The notes beneath the pieces were generated by a model. It searched no databases and was not told the DNA's origin. It was given only the letters and a program-made list of their open reading frames with translations. From positions 310,001 to 374,000 of the forward strand of contig NZ_CP039697.1 of the NCBI RefSeq assembly GCF_005145025.1: a stretch of DNA of 64,000 nt, given 5' to 3'. Below, piece by piece: positions 42,885 through 52,241 of the stretch (position 1 is the stretch's first letter; each line of letters begins with the position of its first letter). The DNA is from Novosphingobium sp. EMRT-2. Its GTDB lineage: Bacteria; Pseudomonadota; Alphaproteobacteria; Sphingomonadales; Sphingomonadaceae. The position numbers and the translations under genes are program-made.

Positions 42885-45380
42885 ATGCAGCTTTCCCCGA
42901 CGGACGGACATTTCGGCAGACTGGTGGAGCGCATCGTTGCCGGCGGGCCGGTCGTGGTGCTGTGCGCCCCTCCGGGCTTCTACAAGGGCCGGCTGGCGCA
43001 GGCGGCGGCGCGGCGCCTGCACAGCGCGGGCACGGACGGGATCGCGGCGTTCGGCCTGTGGGAACATGGCCGCGATCCGCAGGCGGCGGCCGAAGGGTTG
43101 CTGGGCGGAACGGCGCCGATCACCGTAATCGAGGAGGCCGGTGCGGCCGACGGCAGGTTACTGGCGCAAGTGCTGGACCGGATCGACCTTGAACGCGCCG
43201 GCCGCCGGGTGATCTTCACGATCCACCAGCCCGGCGATCTGCCGCTGGCACGCATGGCACTGCGGACGCCGATCGACGTGCTGGACGCCGATGCCTTGCG
43301 CCTGCGCCCGCAGGATATCGCCAGCACACTGAAAGGCTCGCTGCGCCCGGCGATCCGCGCCCGCATCCGGGCCCTGGCCGGCGACTGGCCGGTGGCGCTG
43401 GACGTGCTGACCCGCTGGGCCGCCTCCGCGCGCGAGGTGTCGGCAAGCTGGAGCGATCTCGACATCGTGCGCGAAAGTGGACTCGGCACGTTCATCGCGC
43501 AGGAAGTGCTGGCGTCGCTCACACCGGCCGAATGCGCCGCGCTGACGCATGCAAGCTGGCTCGATGCGCCCGATCTGGCGACCTTGCGAGCGATCGACAG
43601 CCAGCGGCGGGAAGACACGGTCGTCGCCGATCTCGCCTATCGCCTGAAAGGGCTGGTCGACCGGCAGGGCCAGCGCATCCACCTCCATCCCGCCTTGCGC
43701 GTCCTGCTGCGCGACGGGCCGCAGGCCGCAGGCGCGGGAGAGGACCGCGAGAGCCTGCTGCTGGCCATGGCCGACCACTATTCCGGCACGGGGCAGCTTG
43801 CCGAAGCCGCCACGCTGGCAAGGATGGCAGGCAATTCCGGCCGTATCCGCGAATATGCCGATGCGCACGGCGCGCTGCGCATCTGGATCGTCCACGGTTT
43901 TCCCGTTCTGCGCGAACTCGTCGAGAAATCCAGCGCGGAGGACGTGGCTGCCTCGCTCGTGCTGCGGATGATGGACTGCATCGTCCACCTCAAGGGCGGC
44001 CGCATCCGCGTGGCGCAGCACCTGTACGAAACGCTGGCGGCGGAAATGGCGAAGGCCGGGATCGGCTCGCCCGATCCGCTGGCGCGCGATCTGGAAATCG
44101 TGCGCGTGACGCTGCTGGTCTATGGCTGCTCGCTGGAACGGACGAACGACCTTGAACTGCTACGCGGCCTGACCGCCGAGCAGGCCGAAGACGCCGCCCT
44201 GCGCAGCTTCCTCTCGACGCTTTCGTGCATCCTCAATTCGCAGCGCGCCCGGTTCGACGTGGCGCGTGCCAGCCTGATCGACGCGCGCGCGCAGGCCAAA
44301 CTCGCCGCTTCGCATTACAACGTCATGTTTCTGTTCATGCACGAAGCCGCGATCCACCTGGCCGAAGCAAGGCTCAAGCAGGCGCGTACCTGCATGTCGG
44401 AGGCGCGCCGTCACTGGCAGCAAGGCTTCGCGCATGATGTGGGCGTGGAAACGGTGATCGCCGCGCTCACCGGATCGATCGAGTACGAAGCCGGCCAATT
44501 GACGAGCGCGCGCAATTCGGTGCGCAAGTCCGCGCACAGGATGCCCGACGCCGAAGCCTGGTTCGACATCTACTTCGTGGCCTATGAAACGATGGTGCGG
44601 CTCAACCGCATCGACCATGGCCTCGGGACCACCCTACGCGCCATCGAGGACGAAGTCGGCAAGCTGCGCGCGCAAGGCCTGCCGCGCGTGGCCGATCTGG
44701 TGACGGGGATTGGCCTGTGCATCGTCGGCGAGGAAGCGATGCAGGGCAACGAAAGCCCCGTTCCGCCGGGCTGGATCGCGCCGGAACCCGGGCCGACGGC
44801 AAGCTGGCAGGAACACGAGATCTATACGCTGGCCCGCTTCTACCGGCTGCGCGCCGATGGTGCGCGGGACCAGGCCGACGCGCTTCTCGAAACCGCGCTG
44901 GAGCGCGCCGCCGCGCGCGGACTGGAGCGATCGCGGCTGCGCTTCCTGCTCGCCCGCTTCAGCGCCGCCTGCCTCGATGGCGAGGACGACCGCGCGCGCG
45001 ATCTGCTGGGCGCGGCCATCGCGATCGGCGCGCGCACCGGGACCAGGCAGATATTCCGCGACATGGTAGGCCCTCTCCTCGCCACTCCGCTGGCGCGCTT
45101 GCGCGCGGAGGCCCGCCTCGACGAGGTTGGACTCGCGTTTGCGGAAACGCTTGGCAACCGGCTGCGCGACCGGGGCGGCGCCGGCGCAAGCGCCCTGTCC
45201 GAGCGCGAGCGCGAAGTGCTGCGGCTGCTGGAAAGCGGCGGTTCGGACAAGCGGATCGCCCGCCAGCTCGCCATTTCCGAGCACGGCGTGCGCTATCACC
45301 TCAAAAGCATCTACAAGAAGCTGGGCGTCCACGACCGAGTTTCGGCGATTGCCGCTGGCAGGCGGCTCGCATCCGCCTGA
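42885..45380 (+). CDS. Large LuxR-family (LAL/MalT-like) regulator with degenerate P-loop
   Basis: A 831-aa protein. The N-terminal ATPase-like region has APPGFYKGR (28-36), where a working P-loop would read GFGKTT. A long helical, TPR-like middle follows, and the C-terminal LuxR helix-turn-helix is at 771-831 (LSEREREVLRLLESGGSDKRIARQLAISEHGVRYHLKSIYKKLG). The P-loop departure suggests loss of ATP control. No ribosome site precedes the ATG. It is upstream of the hydantoinase-DUF917-racemase-TonB genes on the same strand and probably activates them. Confidence 0.85.
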   Translation: MQLSPTDGHFGRLVERIVAGGPVVVLCAPPGFYKGRLAQAAARRLHSAGTDGIAAFGLWEHGRDPQAAAEGLLGGTAPITVIEEAGAADGRLLAQVLDRIDLERAGRRVIFTIHQPGDLPLARMALRTPIDVLDADALRLRPQDIASTLKGSLRPAIRARIRALAGDWPVALDVLTRWAASAREVSASWSDLDIVRESGLGTFIAQEVLASLTPAECAALTHASWLDAPDLATLRAIDSQRREDTVVADLAYRLKGLVDRQGQRIHLHPALRVLLRDGPQAAGAGEDRESLLLAMADHYSGTGQLAEAATLARMAGNSGRIREYADAHGALRIWIVHGFPVLRELVEKSSAEDVAASLVLRMMDCIVHLKGGRIRVAQHLYETLAAEMAKAGIGSPDPLARDLEIVRVTLLVYGCSLERTNDLELLRGLTAEQAEDAALRSFLSTLSCILNSQRARFDVARASLIDARAQAKLAASHYNVMFLFMHEAAIHLAEARLKQARTCMSEARRHWQQGFAHDVGVETVIAALTGSIEYEAGQLTSARNSVRKSAHRMPDAEAWFDIYFVAYETMVRLNRIDHGLGTTLRAIEDEVGKLRAQGLPRVADLVTGIGLCIVGEEAMQGNESPVPPGWIAPEPGPTASWQEHEIYTLARFYRLRADGARDQADALLETALERAAARGLERSRLRFLLARFSAACLDGEDDRARDLLGAAIAIGARTGTRQIFRDMVGPLLATPLARLRAEARLDEVGLAFAETLGNRLRDRGGAGASALSEREREVLRLLESGGSDKRIARQLAISEHGVRYHLKSIYKKLGVHDRVSAIAAGRRLASA

Positions 45381-45397
45381 CTACTAATCCGAGTAGT
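45380..45397. promoter_or_regulatory. ACTACT-N6-AGTAGT inverted repeat
   Basis: Perfect 6-bp arms at the very end of the LuxR-family gene, overlapping its stop codon. Together with CTACCATGTAG at 45425 it lies in the 134-bp gap before the hydantoinase gene and may be a regulator site or part of a weak terminator. Confidence 0.4.
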
Positions 45398-45424
45398 GCC
45401 GCAATCTGGCGCACTATCTCATAA

Positions 45425-45435
45425 CTACCATGTAG
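45425..45435. promoter_or_regulatory. CTACCATGTAG operator-like site
   Basis: Dyad CTAC-CAT-GTAG, 79 bp before the hydantoinase ATG. It differs at a single position from the site at 42835-42845 in front of the regulator, so both promoters may be bound by the same protein. Confidence 0.5.
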
Positions 45436-45514
45436 AACCCTTCCCCTCCCAGCCGGGCGCGTTGCGCACCGGCCACGGCGCATGAAAGCTGTCCTCCACC
45501 AGCGGAGGGCTTCA

Positions 45515-47074
45515 ATGCGGATTGGCGTGGATGTGGGCGGCACGAATACCGATGCCGTTCTTCTATCAGGCAGGAACGTTCTGGGGGCAGTGAAACGCCC
45601 GACCAGCAAGGACGTCAGTTCGGGCATCGCCGAGGCGATCACGGCGCTGATCTCCGAATGCGCGATCACGCCCGACGCGATCGACGCCGTCATGATCGGC
45701 ACGACCCATTTCACCAACGCCTTCATCCAGCGCCGCGAACTGGTGCCGGTCTTCGCAATCCGCATCGGCTTTCCCGCCGGACGCGGCATTCCTCCGTTCA
45801 CCGCCTGGCCGGAAGATCTGAAGGCCGTGGTGCGCGGCGGATCAGCGATGGTACGCGGCGGCTTCGAGTTCGACGGACGCGAAATCTCGCCGCTCGACGA
45901 GGCGGCCATCCTTGCCGCCGTCGACGAAGCCCGCGCTGCCGGCATCGGCCAGATCGCCGTCTCCTGCATCTTCAGCCAGTTGAACCCGGCGCACGAGACG
46001 CGCGCCGCCGAACTGATCGCGCAACACGCCCCCGGGATGGAAGTCTCGCTCTCGTCCGAAGTCGGCCGCGTGGGCCTGCTGGAGCGCGAGAACGCCGCGA
46101 TCATGAACGCCAGCCTGCGCCCGCTCGCCGCCACCATCACGTCGGCGTTCCGGCGCGCGCTGGCCGAACTCGGCATCGCCGCGCCGTTCTACATCAGCCA
46201 GAACGACGGCACGCTGATGAGCGCCGACCACATGCAGCGCTATCCGGTGCTGACCTTCGCCGCCGGCCCCACCAACAGCCTGCGCGGCGCGGCCTGGCTG
46301 ACCGGCGCGAGCGACGCGATCGTAGTCGACATCGGCGGCACCACGTCGGACGTGGGCGTGCTGGTCGCGCGCTTTCCCCGCCAGTCGACCGTGCATGTCG
46401 ACGTCGGGGGCGTGCGCACCAACTTCCGCATGCCCGATATTCTCTCGATCGGTCTCGGCGGCGGCAGCCTTGTCCGCGAAACGGCGGACGGCGTCACCGT
46501 CGGGCCGGATTCGGTGGGCTTCCGCCTGCGCAGCGAGGGGCTGATCTTCGGCGGCGAAACGCTCACCACCAGCGACATCGCAGTGGCGAGCGGCCAGGCG
46601 GCGTTCGGCGATCCCGCGCGCGTGGCCCACCTGGCTCCGGCGCTGGTGGCGGAGGCGCGCGGCGCGATCGATCGGTTGATCGACGACGCGATCGACCGGA
46701 TGAAGACCGCGCCCGGCGATATTCCGATGATCCTGGTCGGCGGCGGATCGGTGCTGGTTTCGGCCACGCCGCAGGGCGTTTCCGACATGATGCGCCCCGA
46801 ACACGCCGGCGTCGCCAACGCGATCGGCGCGGCCATTGGCCAGGTCAGCGGCGAGATCGACCGCATCTACAACGCGCCCGACACCGCCAGCCGCGAAGCG
46901 GCGCTTGCCGACGCACGCGCGCAGGCGACCGAACAGGCCATCGCCGCCGGGGCGAGCGCCGAGACGGTGGAGATCGTCAATATCGAGGCGGTCCCGCTGC
47001 AATACCTGCCGGGCGGGGCGACGCGCGTGGTCTGCCGCGCGGTCGGCGATCTAGCGCTTGCGGAGGTACGGTGA
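45515..47074 (+). CDS. Hydantoinase/oxoprolinase A-type subunit (HyuA-like, short form)
   Basis: A 519-aa protein. The ATG at 45515 follows GGAGGG and gives the family start MRIGVDVGGTNTDAVLL, the phosphate-binding motif of the ASKHA fold. A second nucleotide motif is IVVDIGGTTSDVGVL near residue 270. The length matches hydantoinase A of the form paired with DUF917 proteins rather than the 690-aa form at 55102. Relatives hydrolyse hydantoins, oxoproline or lactams with ATP. The stop overlaps the next start (TGATG). Confidence 0.88.
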   Translation: MRIGVDVGGTNTDAVLLSGRNVLGAVKRPTSKDVSSGIAEAITALISECAITPDAIDAVMIGTTHFTNAFIQRRELVPVFAIRIGFPAGRGIPPFTAWPEDLKAVVRGGSAMVRGGFEFDGREISPLDEAAILAAVDEARAAGIGQIAVSCIFSQLNPAHETRAAELIAQHAPGMEVSLSSEVGRVGLLERENAAIMNASLRPLAATITSAFRRALAELGIAAPFYISQNDGTLMSADHMQRYPVLTFAAGPTNSLRGAAWLTGASDAIVVDIGGTTSDVGVLVARFPRQSTVHVDVGGVRTNFRMPDILSIGLGGGSLVRETADGVTVGPDSVGFRLRSEGLIFGGETLTTSDIAVASGQAAFGDPARVAHLAPALVAEARGAIDRLIDDAIDRMKTAPGDIPMILVGGGSVLVSATPQGVSDMMRPEHAGVANAIGAAIGQVSGEIDRIYNAPDTASREAALADARAQATEQAIAAGASAETVEIVNIEAVPLQYLPGGATRVVCRAVGDLALAEVR

Positions 47075-48201
47075 TGGTTCGCGAAATCACGCTCGACAAT
47101 ATCGAACACCTGGCGATCGGATCGGCCTTCCTGGGCACCGGCGGCGGCGGCGATCCCTATCTCGGCTCGCTGCTCTGCCGCGAGGCGATCGCGCAATACG
47201 GCCCCGTCCCGATCGTTCGGCCGGAGGATCTCAAGGACGAGGACAACGTGTTCGTGGCTGCCGCGATGGGCGCGCCGACAGTGATGATCGAGAAGCTGTT
47301 CTCGATCGAGGACCAGCACCGCGCCGTCGAAGTGCTGGAGCGCTTCCTGGGCCGCACCGCCACCGCGATCATCTCGGCCGAGATCGGCGGCTGCAATTCG
47401 ATGATGCCGGTCGCCTACGCGGCGATGCGCGGGCTGCCGATCGTCGATGCCGACGGCATGGGCCGCGCGTTCCCCGCGCTCCAGATGACCAGCTTCAACA
47501 TCGAGGGCGTGGCCTGCGCCCCGATGACGATCGCGGACGAACACGGCAACAGCGTGCTCTACCAGACGGTTACCGGCCTCAAGGCCGAGGAGCTGGCACG
47601 CCCCGTCGCCGCGGTGATGGGCGCCAGCGTGTGCATGTCGTGCTATCCGATGACCGGGGCGCAGGCGCGCCGCGCCGCCGTGCCGCTGACGCTGAGCGGC
47701 GCGATCGGGATCGGGGAAGCCATCGCGCGCAGCGGCGATCCGCGCCCGCCGCTCGACCGCCTGATCGAGGCCTTGCGCGCCCACGCCTATTATTCGGATG
47801 CCGCCGTGGTGTTCCGGGGCAAGATCACCAGCCTCGAACGCGATACCACGCGCGGCTGGGTGTTCGGCAACTGCACGATCTCCGCCATGGGCGGGGCGGA
47901 AGCAGCGGCGGGTGAGGCCCCGGAGGTCGCCGAAGTCCGATTCCAGAACGAGAACCTCGTGGTCCACGTCAACGGCGAGCTGCGCGGCATCGTCCCCGAT
48001 CTCGTCACCATCGTCGATGCTGAAACCGCGCACGCCATTCCCACCGAACGGCTCGCCTATGGCCAGCGCGTCGCCGTGGTGGCGTGCAGCGCCCCGCCGA
48101 TCCTCACTACGCCCCACGCGCTGGACGTGGTCGGCCCGCGTTGCTTCGGACTGGACGAGGACTACGTGCCCGTCCGCGACCTGATCCAGGATTGCGCGTG
48201 A
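47074..48201 (+). CDS. DUF917 family protein (hydantoinase partner)
   Basis: A 375-aa member of DUF917: IEHLAIGSAFLGTGGGGDPYLG at the start, AEIGGCNSMMPVAYAA in the middle and HALDVVGPRCFGLDEDYVPV at the end. Such proteins sit beside or are fused to HyuA-type subunits and are presumed to replace HyuB. It overlaps the preceding and following genes by one base each. A GTG one codon upstream is an alternative start. Confidence 0.88.
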   Translation: MVREITLDNIEHLAIGSAFLGTGGGGDPYLGSLLCREAIAQYGPVPIVRPEDLKDEDNVFVAAAMGAPTVMIEKLFSIEDQHRAVEVLERFLGRTATAIISAEIGGCNSMMPVAYAAMRGLPIVDADGMGRAFPALQMTSFNIEGVACAPMTIADEHGNSVLYQTVTGLKAEELARPVAAVMGASVCMSCYPMTGAQARRAAVPLTLSGAIGIGEAIARSGDPRPPLDRLIEALRAHAYYSDAAVVFRGKITSLERDTTRGWVFGNCTISAMGGAEAAAGEAPEVAEVRFQNENLVVHVNGELRGIVPDLVTIVDAETAHAIPTERLAYGQRVAVVACSAPPILTTPHALDVVGPRCFGLDEDYVPVRDLIQDCA

Positions 48202-48950
48202 TGCGGGTACACCTGATTACCCCCGTCATCACCGAGGGCATCCGCACGCTGGACGATGTGGCCCCGCTGATGCGCGACGATCTGGTCATCACCCAGTCGC
48301 TGCTCGCGACCGGTCCGGCCTCGATCGAATGCGAATTCGACGAGGCGATGGCCGTGCCGGGGCTCGTGGTCGAGGCGATCCGGGCGGAACGCGCGGGCGC
48401 GGACGCCATCGTCATCGACTGCATGGGCGATCCGGGGCTGAAGGCCGCGCGCGAGGTCGTGTCCATTCCCGTACTGGGACCGGCGCAGACCGCGATGCAT
48501 CTCGCCGCCATGCTTGGCCACCGGTTCAGCGTGGTGACGGTGCTCGATTCCGTCGTGCCGATGATCGAGAATCTGGCGAAGGTCTATGGCGTGGGCGAAA
48601 AGCTCGCCTCCGTCAGGGTCATCGACATTCCGGTGCTCGAACTGGAAGCCGCGCCCGAGCGGCTGACGACGGAACTGGCGCAGGCCTCGCTGGCGGCCGT
48701 GGAACAGGACGGCGCGCACGCCATCGTGCTCGGCTGCACCGGCTTTTTAGGGTGCGCCGAGGCCATTGCCGCAACCCTGCGCACGCACGGACACGTGCTG
48801 CCGGTGATCGATCCGGTCCCGGCCACGGTCTGCATGGCCGACGGCATGGTTCGCGCAGGGCTTGCGCACAGCAAGCGCACTTACGGCACGCCACGCGACA
48901 AGGAACTGAGGGGATACCCGGAGATAGGCATCGCTCGATACGGGGCATAA
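48201..48950 (+). CDS. Asp/Glu/hydantoin racemase
   Basis: A 249-aa racemase with both catalytic cysteines: Cys74 in DCMGDPG and Cys179 in LGCTGF. In hydantoin clusters such enzymes interconvert D- and L-hydantoins so that both isomers are used. The ATG overlaps the DUF917 stop (TGATG). A Cys-rich LGCTGFLGCAEA segment is otherwise ordinary. The substrate could be another 5-substituted cyclic amide. Confidence 0.88.
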   Translation: MRVHLITPVITEGIRTLDDVAPLMRDDLVITQSLLATGPASIECEFDEAMAVPGLVVEAIRAERAGADAIVIDCMGDPGLKAAREVVSIPVLGPAQTAMHLAAMLGHRFSVVTVLDSVVPMIENLAKVYGVGEKLASVRVIDIPVLELEAAPERLTTELAQASLAAVEQDGAHAIVLGCTGFLGCAEAIAATLRTHGHVLPVIDPVPATVCMADGMVRAGLAHSKRTYGTPRDKELRGYPEIGIARYGA

Positions 48951-48963
48951 AAGGGGAAAGACG

Positions 48964-51075
48964 ATGGGAACGAACAACATGAGGGGCGCTGGCCGGCTGG
49001 CCATCGCGATTGCCGGACTGACCGCAGGAACGCCGGCGATGGCGCAGGAGGCGCCGCAGAGCCAGGGCTTCGGCGATATCGTAGTGACGGCGCAGCGGCG
49101 CCAGGAGAATCTCCAGAACGTGCCGATCCAGGTGGCCGCGTTCTCCGAGGAGAAGATCGCCGACGCCGGCATCAAATCCACGCGCGAATTCGTCAATCTG
49201 GTGCCCAACGTCTCGTTCGACGAAAGCTTCACCTACCTCAACTCGTTCGTGGTGGTGCGCGGCGTCACGCAGATCAACAACGCGGATTCGCCCGTGGCGG
49301 TGATCGTCGACGGCGTTCCCCAGAACAGCCAGAAGCAGTTGCGGATGAACCTGTTCGACATCCAGCGGATCGAGGTTTTGAAGGGACCGCAGGGCGGCCT
49401 CTACGGGCGCAACGCGATCGGCGGGGCGATGAACATCATCACCAAGGACCCGTCCGACCACATGGAAGGCGCGCTCGATGCCAGCTATGGCCGGGGCGAC
49501 GCCATCGACGTGACCGGCTCGCTCTCCACGCCGATCGGCGACGACGCGGGCTTGCGCATCGCCGGATCGTACAAGACCGACAACGGACGCATCCGCAACA
49601 CCTACAGCGACAAGAACGTCGATTTCATCGACCACGACTGGGAACTGCGCGGCAAGTTCAAGGCCTCGCTCAGCGAAAACCTGAAGATCGACCTGCGCGC
49701 CTCCTACCGCGATTTCCGCGCCGGCGCGATCTATGACAGCCGGGTTCCATCGGGGCTGGCCAACGACTTCCGGCTGCCCAGCGCCAATATCGAGGGCCTG
49801 ACGTTCGGCCACCTGTTCGATACTTCGGCCAAGATCGATCTCGATCTCGGCGCCGCCACGCTGACCAGCATCACCGCCTATACCGACATCAAGGAGAGCT
49901 ATCGCGGCGATCTCGATTTCGGCAATCCGGTGGACAATCCCGGCGGCTTCCTGGGCCTTGGCATCCAGGCGGGGCAAGGGCAGGACCTGCGCGTCAAGCT
50001 GACCAGCCAGGAATTGCGCCTCGTCTCCAACGGCAAGGGGCCGTTCCGCTGGATTCTCGGCGGCTATTACCTGCACACCAAGCGCAGCCTGCTGACCCGC
50101 GCCTTCATCGACCTGAACGGATCGCGCGATCAGATCGACAATCCCGCGCTGGCCCTGATCCGGCTGAGCGAGGACAACAGCAACAACGCCTATGCCGTCT
50201 ATGGCAACGTCGATTACGACCTGAGCGATCACCTCACCCTGTCGGGTGCGCTGCGCTACGATCGGGACGAACGGCGGCAGACCGACCTGGCATCGGGTGC
50301 CGTGCGCAAGACCAGCTTCGACAACGTCCAGCCCAAGGCGACGCTGACCTACAAGTTCAACGACCGGCAGCTCGTGTATGCGACCTACAGCACCGGCTTC
50401 CGCTCAGGCGGGTTCAACGCGCCCACGGTGAGCATCCCGGTGTTCCGCGCGGAAAAGCTGGCGAACTACGAGGCCGGCTTCAAGACGAGCTGGTTCGATC
50501 GCCGCCTGATCCTGAACGGCGCGATCTACAAGGCCGTCAGCAAGGATTTCCAGTATTTCTACATCGATGTCGCCACGGCCTCGCAGATCATCGGCAATAT
50601 CGACAAGGTGCATATCTGGGGCGTGGAACTGGAAATGCAGGCGCTGCCCACCAAGGGCCTGCAACTGTTCGGCGCCATCGGCACGACCGACACCAACATC
50701 CGCAAGAACGTGGTCGATCCCGCCTCCGTGGGCAACCACACGCCCAAGACCACGACCTGGTCGATGAATGCCGGCTTCCAGTACAACCGCCCGCTGACCG
50801 AGGATTTCGGCCTGCTGCTGCGGCTCGACTATGCGCACAAGGGGCGCAAGTACTGGCAAGTGGACAACCGGCAGGTGCAGAATCCGATCAACCTCGTCGA
50901 TGTGCGCGTGGGCGTCGAGAACGAACGCTGGGGCCTCTATTTCAGCGGCCGCAACATCTTCAACGAGAAGTATTACAGCGACTACAACCCGAAGGCCTAT
51001 TCCGGGTCCGATACCGATATCGGGTTCCGCGCGCAGCCGGCGACCTGGGCGGTGGAAGCCAAGGTCAAGTTCTGA
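48964..51075 (+). CDS. TonB-dependent outer-membrane receptor
   Basis: A 703-aa receptor. Signal peptide (LAIAIAGLTAGTPAMAQ), GDIVVTAQRRQEN, plug IEVLKGPQGGLYGRNAIGG and a barrel end WAVEAKVKF are visible. It is very similar in plug to the receptor at 58092 of the mirror cluster (RGVTQINNADSPVAVIVDGV against RGISQVRNGESPIAVVTDGI). It starts 13 bp after the racemase and closes the left cluster. It probably imports the cyclic amide or its conjugate. Confidence 0.93.
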   Translation: MGTNNMRGAGRLAIAIAGLTAGTPAMAQEAPQSQGFGDIVVTAQRRQENLQNVPIQVAAFSEEKIADAGIKSTREFVNLVPNVSFDESFTYLNSFVVVRGVTQINNADSPVAVIVDGVPQNSQKQLRMNLFDIQRIEVLKGPQGGLYGRNAIGGAMNIITKDPSDHMEGALDASYGRGDAIDVTGSLSTPIGDDAGLRIAGSYKTDNGRIRNTYSDKNVDFIDHDWELRGKFKASLSENLKIDLRASYRDFRAGAIYDSRVPSGLANDFRLPSANIEGLTFGHLFDTSAKIDLDLGAATLTSITAYTDIKESYRGDLDFGNPVDNPGGFLGLGIQAGQGQDLRVKLTSQELRLVSNGKGPFRWILGGYYLHTKRSLLTRAFIDLNGSRDQIDNPALALIRLSEDNSNNAYAVYGNVDYDLSDHLTLSGALRYDRDERRQTDLASGAVRKTSFDNVQPKATLTYKFNDRQLVYATYSTGFRSGGFNAPTVSIPVFRAEKLANYEAGFKTSWFDRRLILNGAIYKAVSKDFQYFYIDVATASQIIGNIDKVHIWGVELEMQALPTKGLQLFGAIGTTDTNIRKNVVDPASVGNHTPKTTTWSMNAGFQYNRPLTEDFGLLLRLDYAHKGRKYWQVDNRQVQNPINLVDVRVGVENERWGLYFSGRNIFNEKYYSDYNPKAYSGSDTDIGFRAQPATWAVEAKVKF

Positions 51076-51080
51076 CGCGG

Positions 51081-51118
51081 TCGGGCCATCGCGGCATCAG
51101 CCCGCCGCGATGGCCCGA
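51081..51118. terminator. Bidirectional hairpin terminator between convergent clusters
   Basis: Perfect 14-bp arms (51081-51094, TCGGGCCATCGCGG, and 51105-51118) enclose a 10-base loop. It begins five bases after the TonB receptor stop and ends four bases from the stop of the minus-strand lyase gene, so it can end both transcripts. No long T-run follows. Confidence 0.8.
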
Positions 51119-51122
51119 ATGT

Positions 51123-52193
51123 CTAGGCGGCCAGCAAGGCGTCGATCCAGCGCGCGACTTCGCCGTTCTCCCAGGTATCGGACGCCGCTCCGATCACCAC
51201 TTCGGCGATCGAACGTCCCTCGATCGGGGATTCGGTGAAGGCGTTGAACAGCCAGACGCCGTGTTCCCGCGCGAACGCCGCGTGTCTTTGGTGCAGATCG
51301 GCGGTCGTTCCCGGCAGCAGCAGCTGAAAGCTGTTCGCGTGGGGAATGACCGGGTGAACGATGACGCGCCCGTCGGAATCCAGCACCCCGGCCAGGTCGC
51401 GCGCGCGGCGGACATATTCGGGCATGCGGGCCAGATGCTGATCGATGCCCGCCAGCGCCGAGAGCGCCTGCGGAAAGGCCGTCGCGAGGTTGCCCGCAAA
51501 GCGCGTTTTCCAAGGAGCGAGGCGCCGGATGAAGGCGTCATCGCCAACCAGCGCCGCGCCGCCCAGACCGCCCAGGCCCTTGTAGAAGGACACATAGACC
51601 GTGTCCGCGAGATCGGCGAGTTCGGTCAGCGCGACATCATACCCCGCCGCCGCTTCCCACAGCCGTGCCCCGTCGAAATGCAGGGGAACGCCCTCTTCGC
51701 GGCACCACGCGGACATCGCCCGCAGTTCGTCCAGCGGCGGCAGCAAATAGCCTGACCGGCGCAGCGGCAGTTCGACGACCACCGCCGCCAGCTTCTCCTC
51801 CACGGCTTGCAGCGCGGCAAGGTCGAACGGTTGATAGCGGCCAAGGCGGACGGCCTTCAGGCCGGCCACACGTTCGAGCCCGTCCCCTTCGTCCGACGCG
51901 ATATGCCCCTGCGGATGGATCGCGACCGTTTCCGTCCCACGCGCTTCGGCGTGGACGCGCAGCGCGCAGTATTGCGCGGTCATGCCCTTGATGAAGAACC
52001 GCGCGGCCGGCTTGCCCAGCAGCGCCGCCGTGCGCTCTTCGAGCCGAGCTACCGCGCCGCCGGCGCCATAGACGTCCGCGGCCTCGTCCTCGGGCGCATA
52101 GTCGGCCAGCGCGAGAAGCTGTTCGCGTGGTCCGGAGAAGCCGTGGTAGGACAGCGAGCGTGTGCAGGATTTCCTGATATCGTGATCGTTCAT
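51123..52193 (-). CDS. Threonine-aldolase-like PLP lyase
   Basis: A 356-aa member of the beta-eliminating lyase family (low-specificity threonine aldolases). The PLP lysine is Lys205 in VSFYKGLGG, and the PLP-nitrogen Asp is Asp174 in HFDGARL. The ATG at 52193 is preferred over 52232 by alignment. It is the last gene of the right-hand minus-strand cluster, 48 bp after the peptidase. It may cleave a beta-hydroxy amino acid released by the hydrolases upstream. Confidence 0.87.
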   Translation of the reverse strand: MNDHDIRKSCTRSLSYHGFSGPREQLLALADYAPEDEAADVYGAGGAVARLEERTAALLGKPAARFFIKGMTAQYCALRVHAEARGTETVAIHPQGHIASDEGDGLERVAGLKAVRLGRYQPFDLAALQAVEEKLAAVVVELPLRRSGYLLPPLDELRAMSAWCREEGVPLHFDGARLWEAAAGYDVALTELADLADTVYVSFYKGLGGLGGAALVGDDAFIRRLAPWKTRFAGNLATAFPQALSALAGIDQHLARMPEYVRRARDLAGVLDSDGRVIVHPVIPHANSFQLLLPGTTADLHQRHAAFAREHGVWLFNAFTESPIEGRSIAEVVIGAASDTWENGEVARWIDALLAA

Positions 52194-52241
52194 GCCGCAA
52201 TCGTAAGGACTTGAGCCTCTGCCGCAAGGCAAGGCGCCCCG

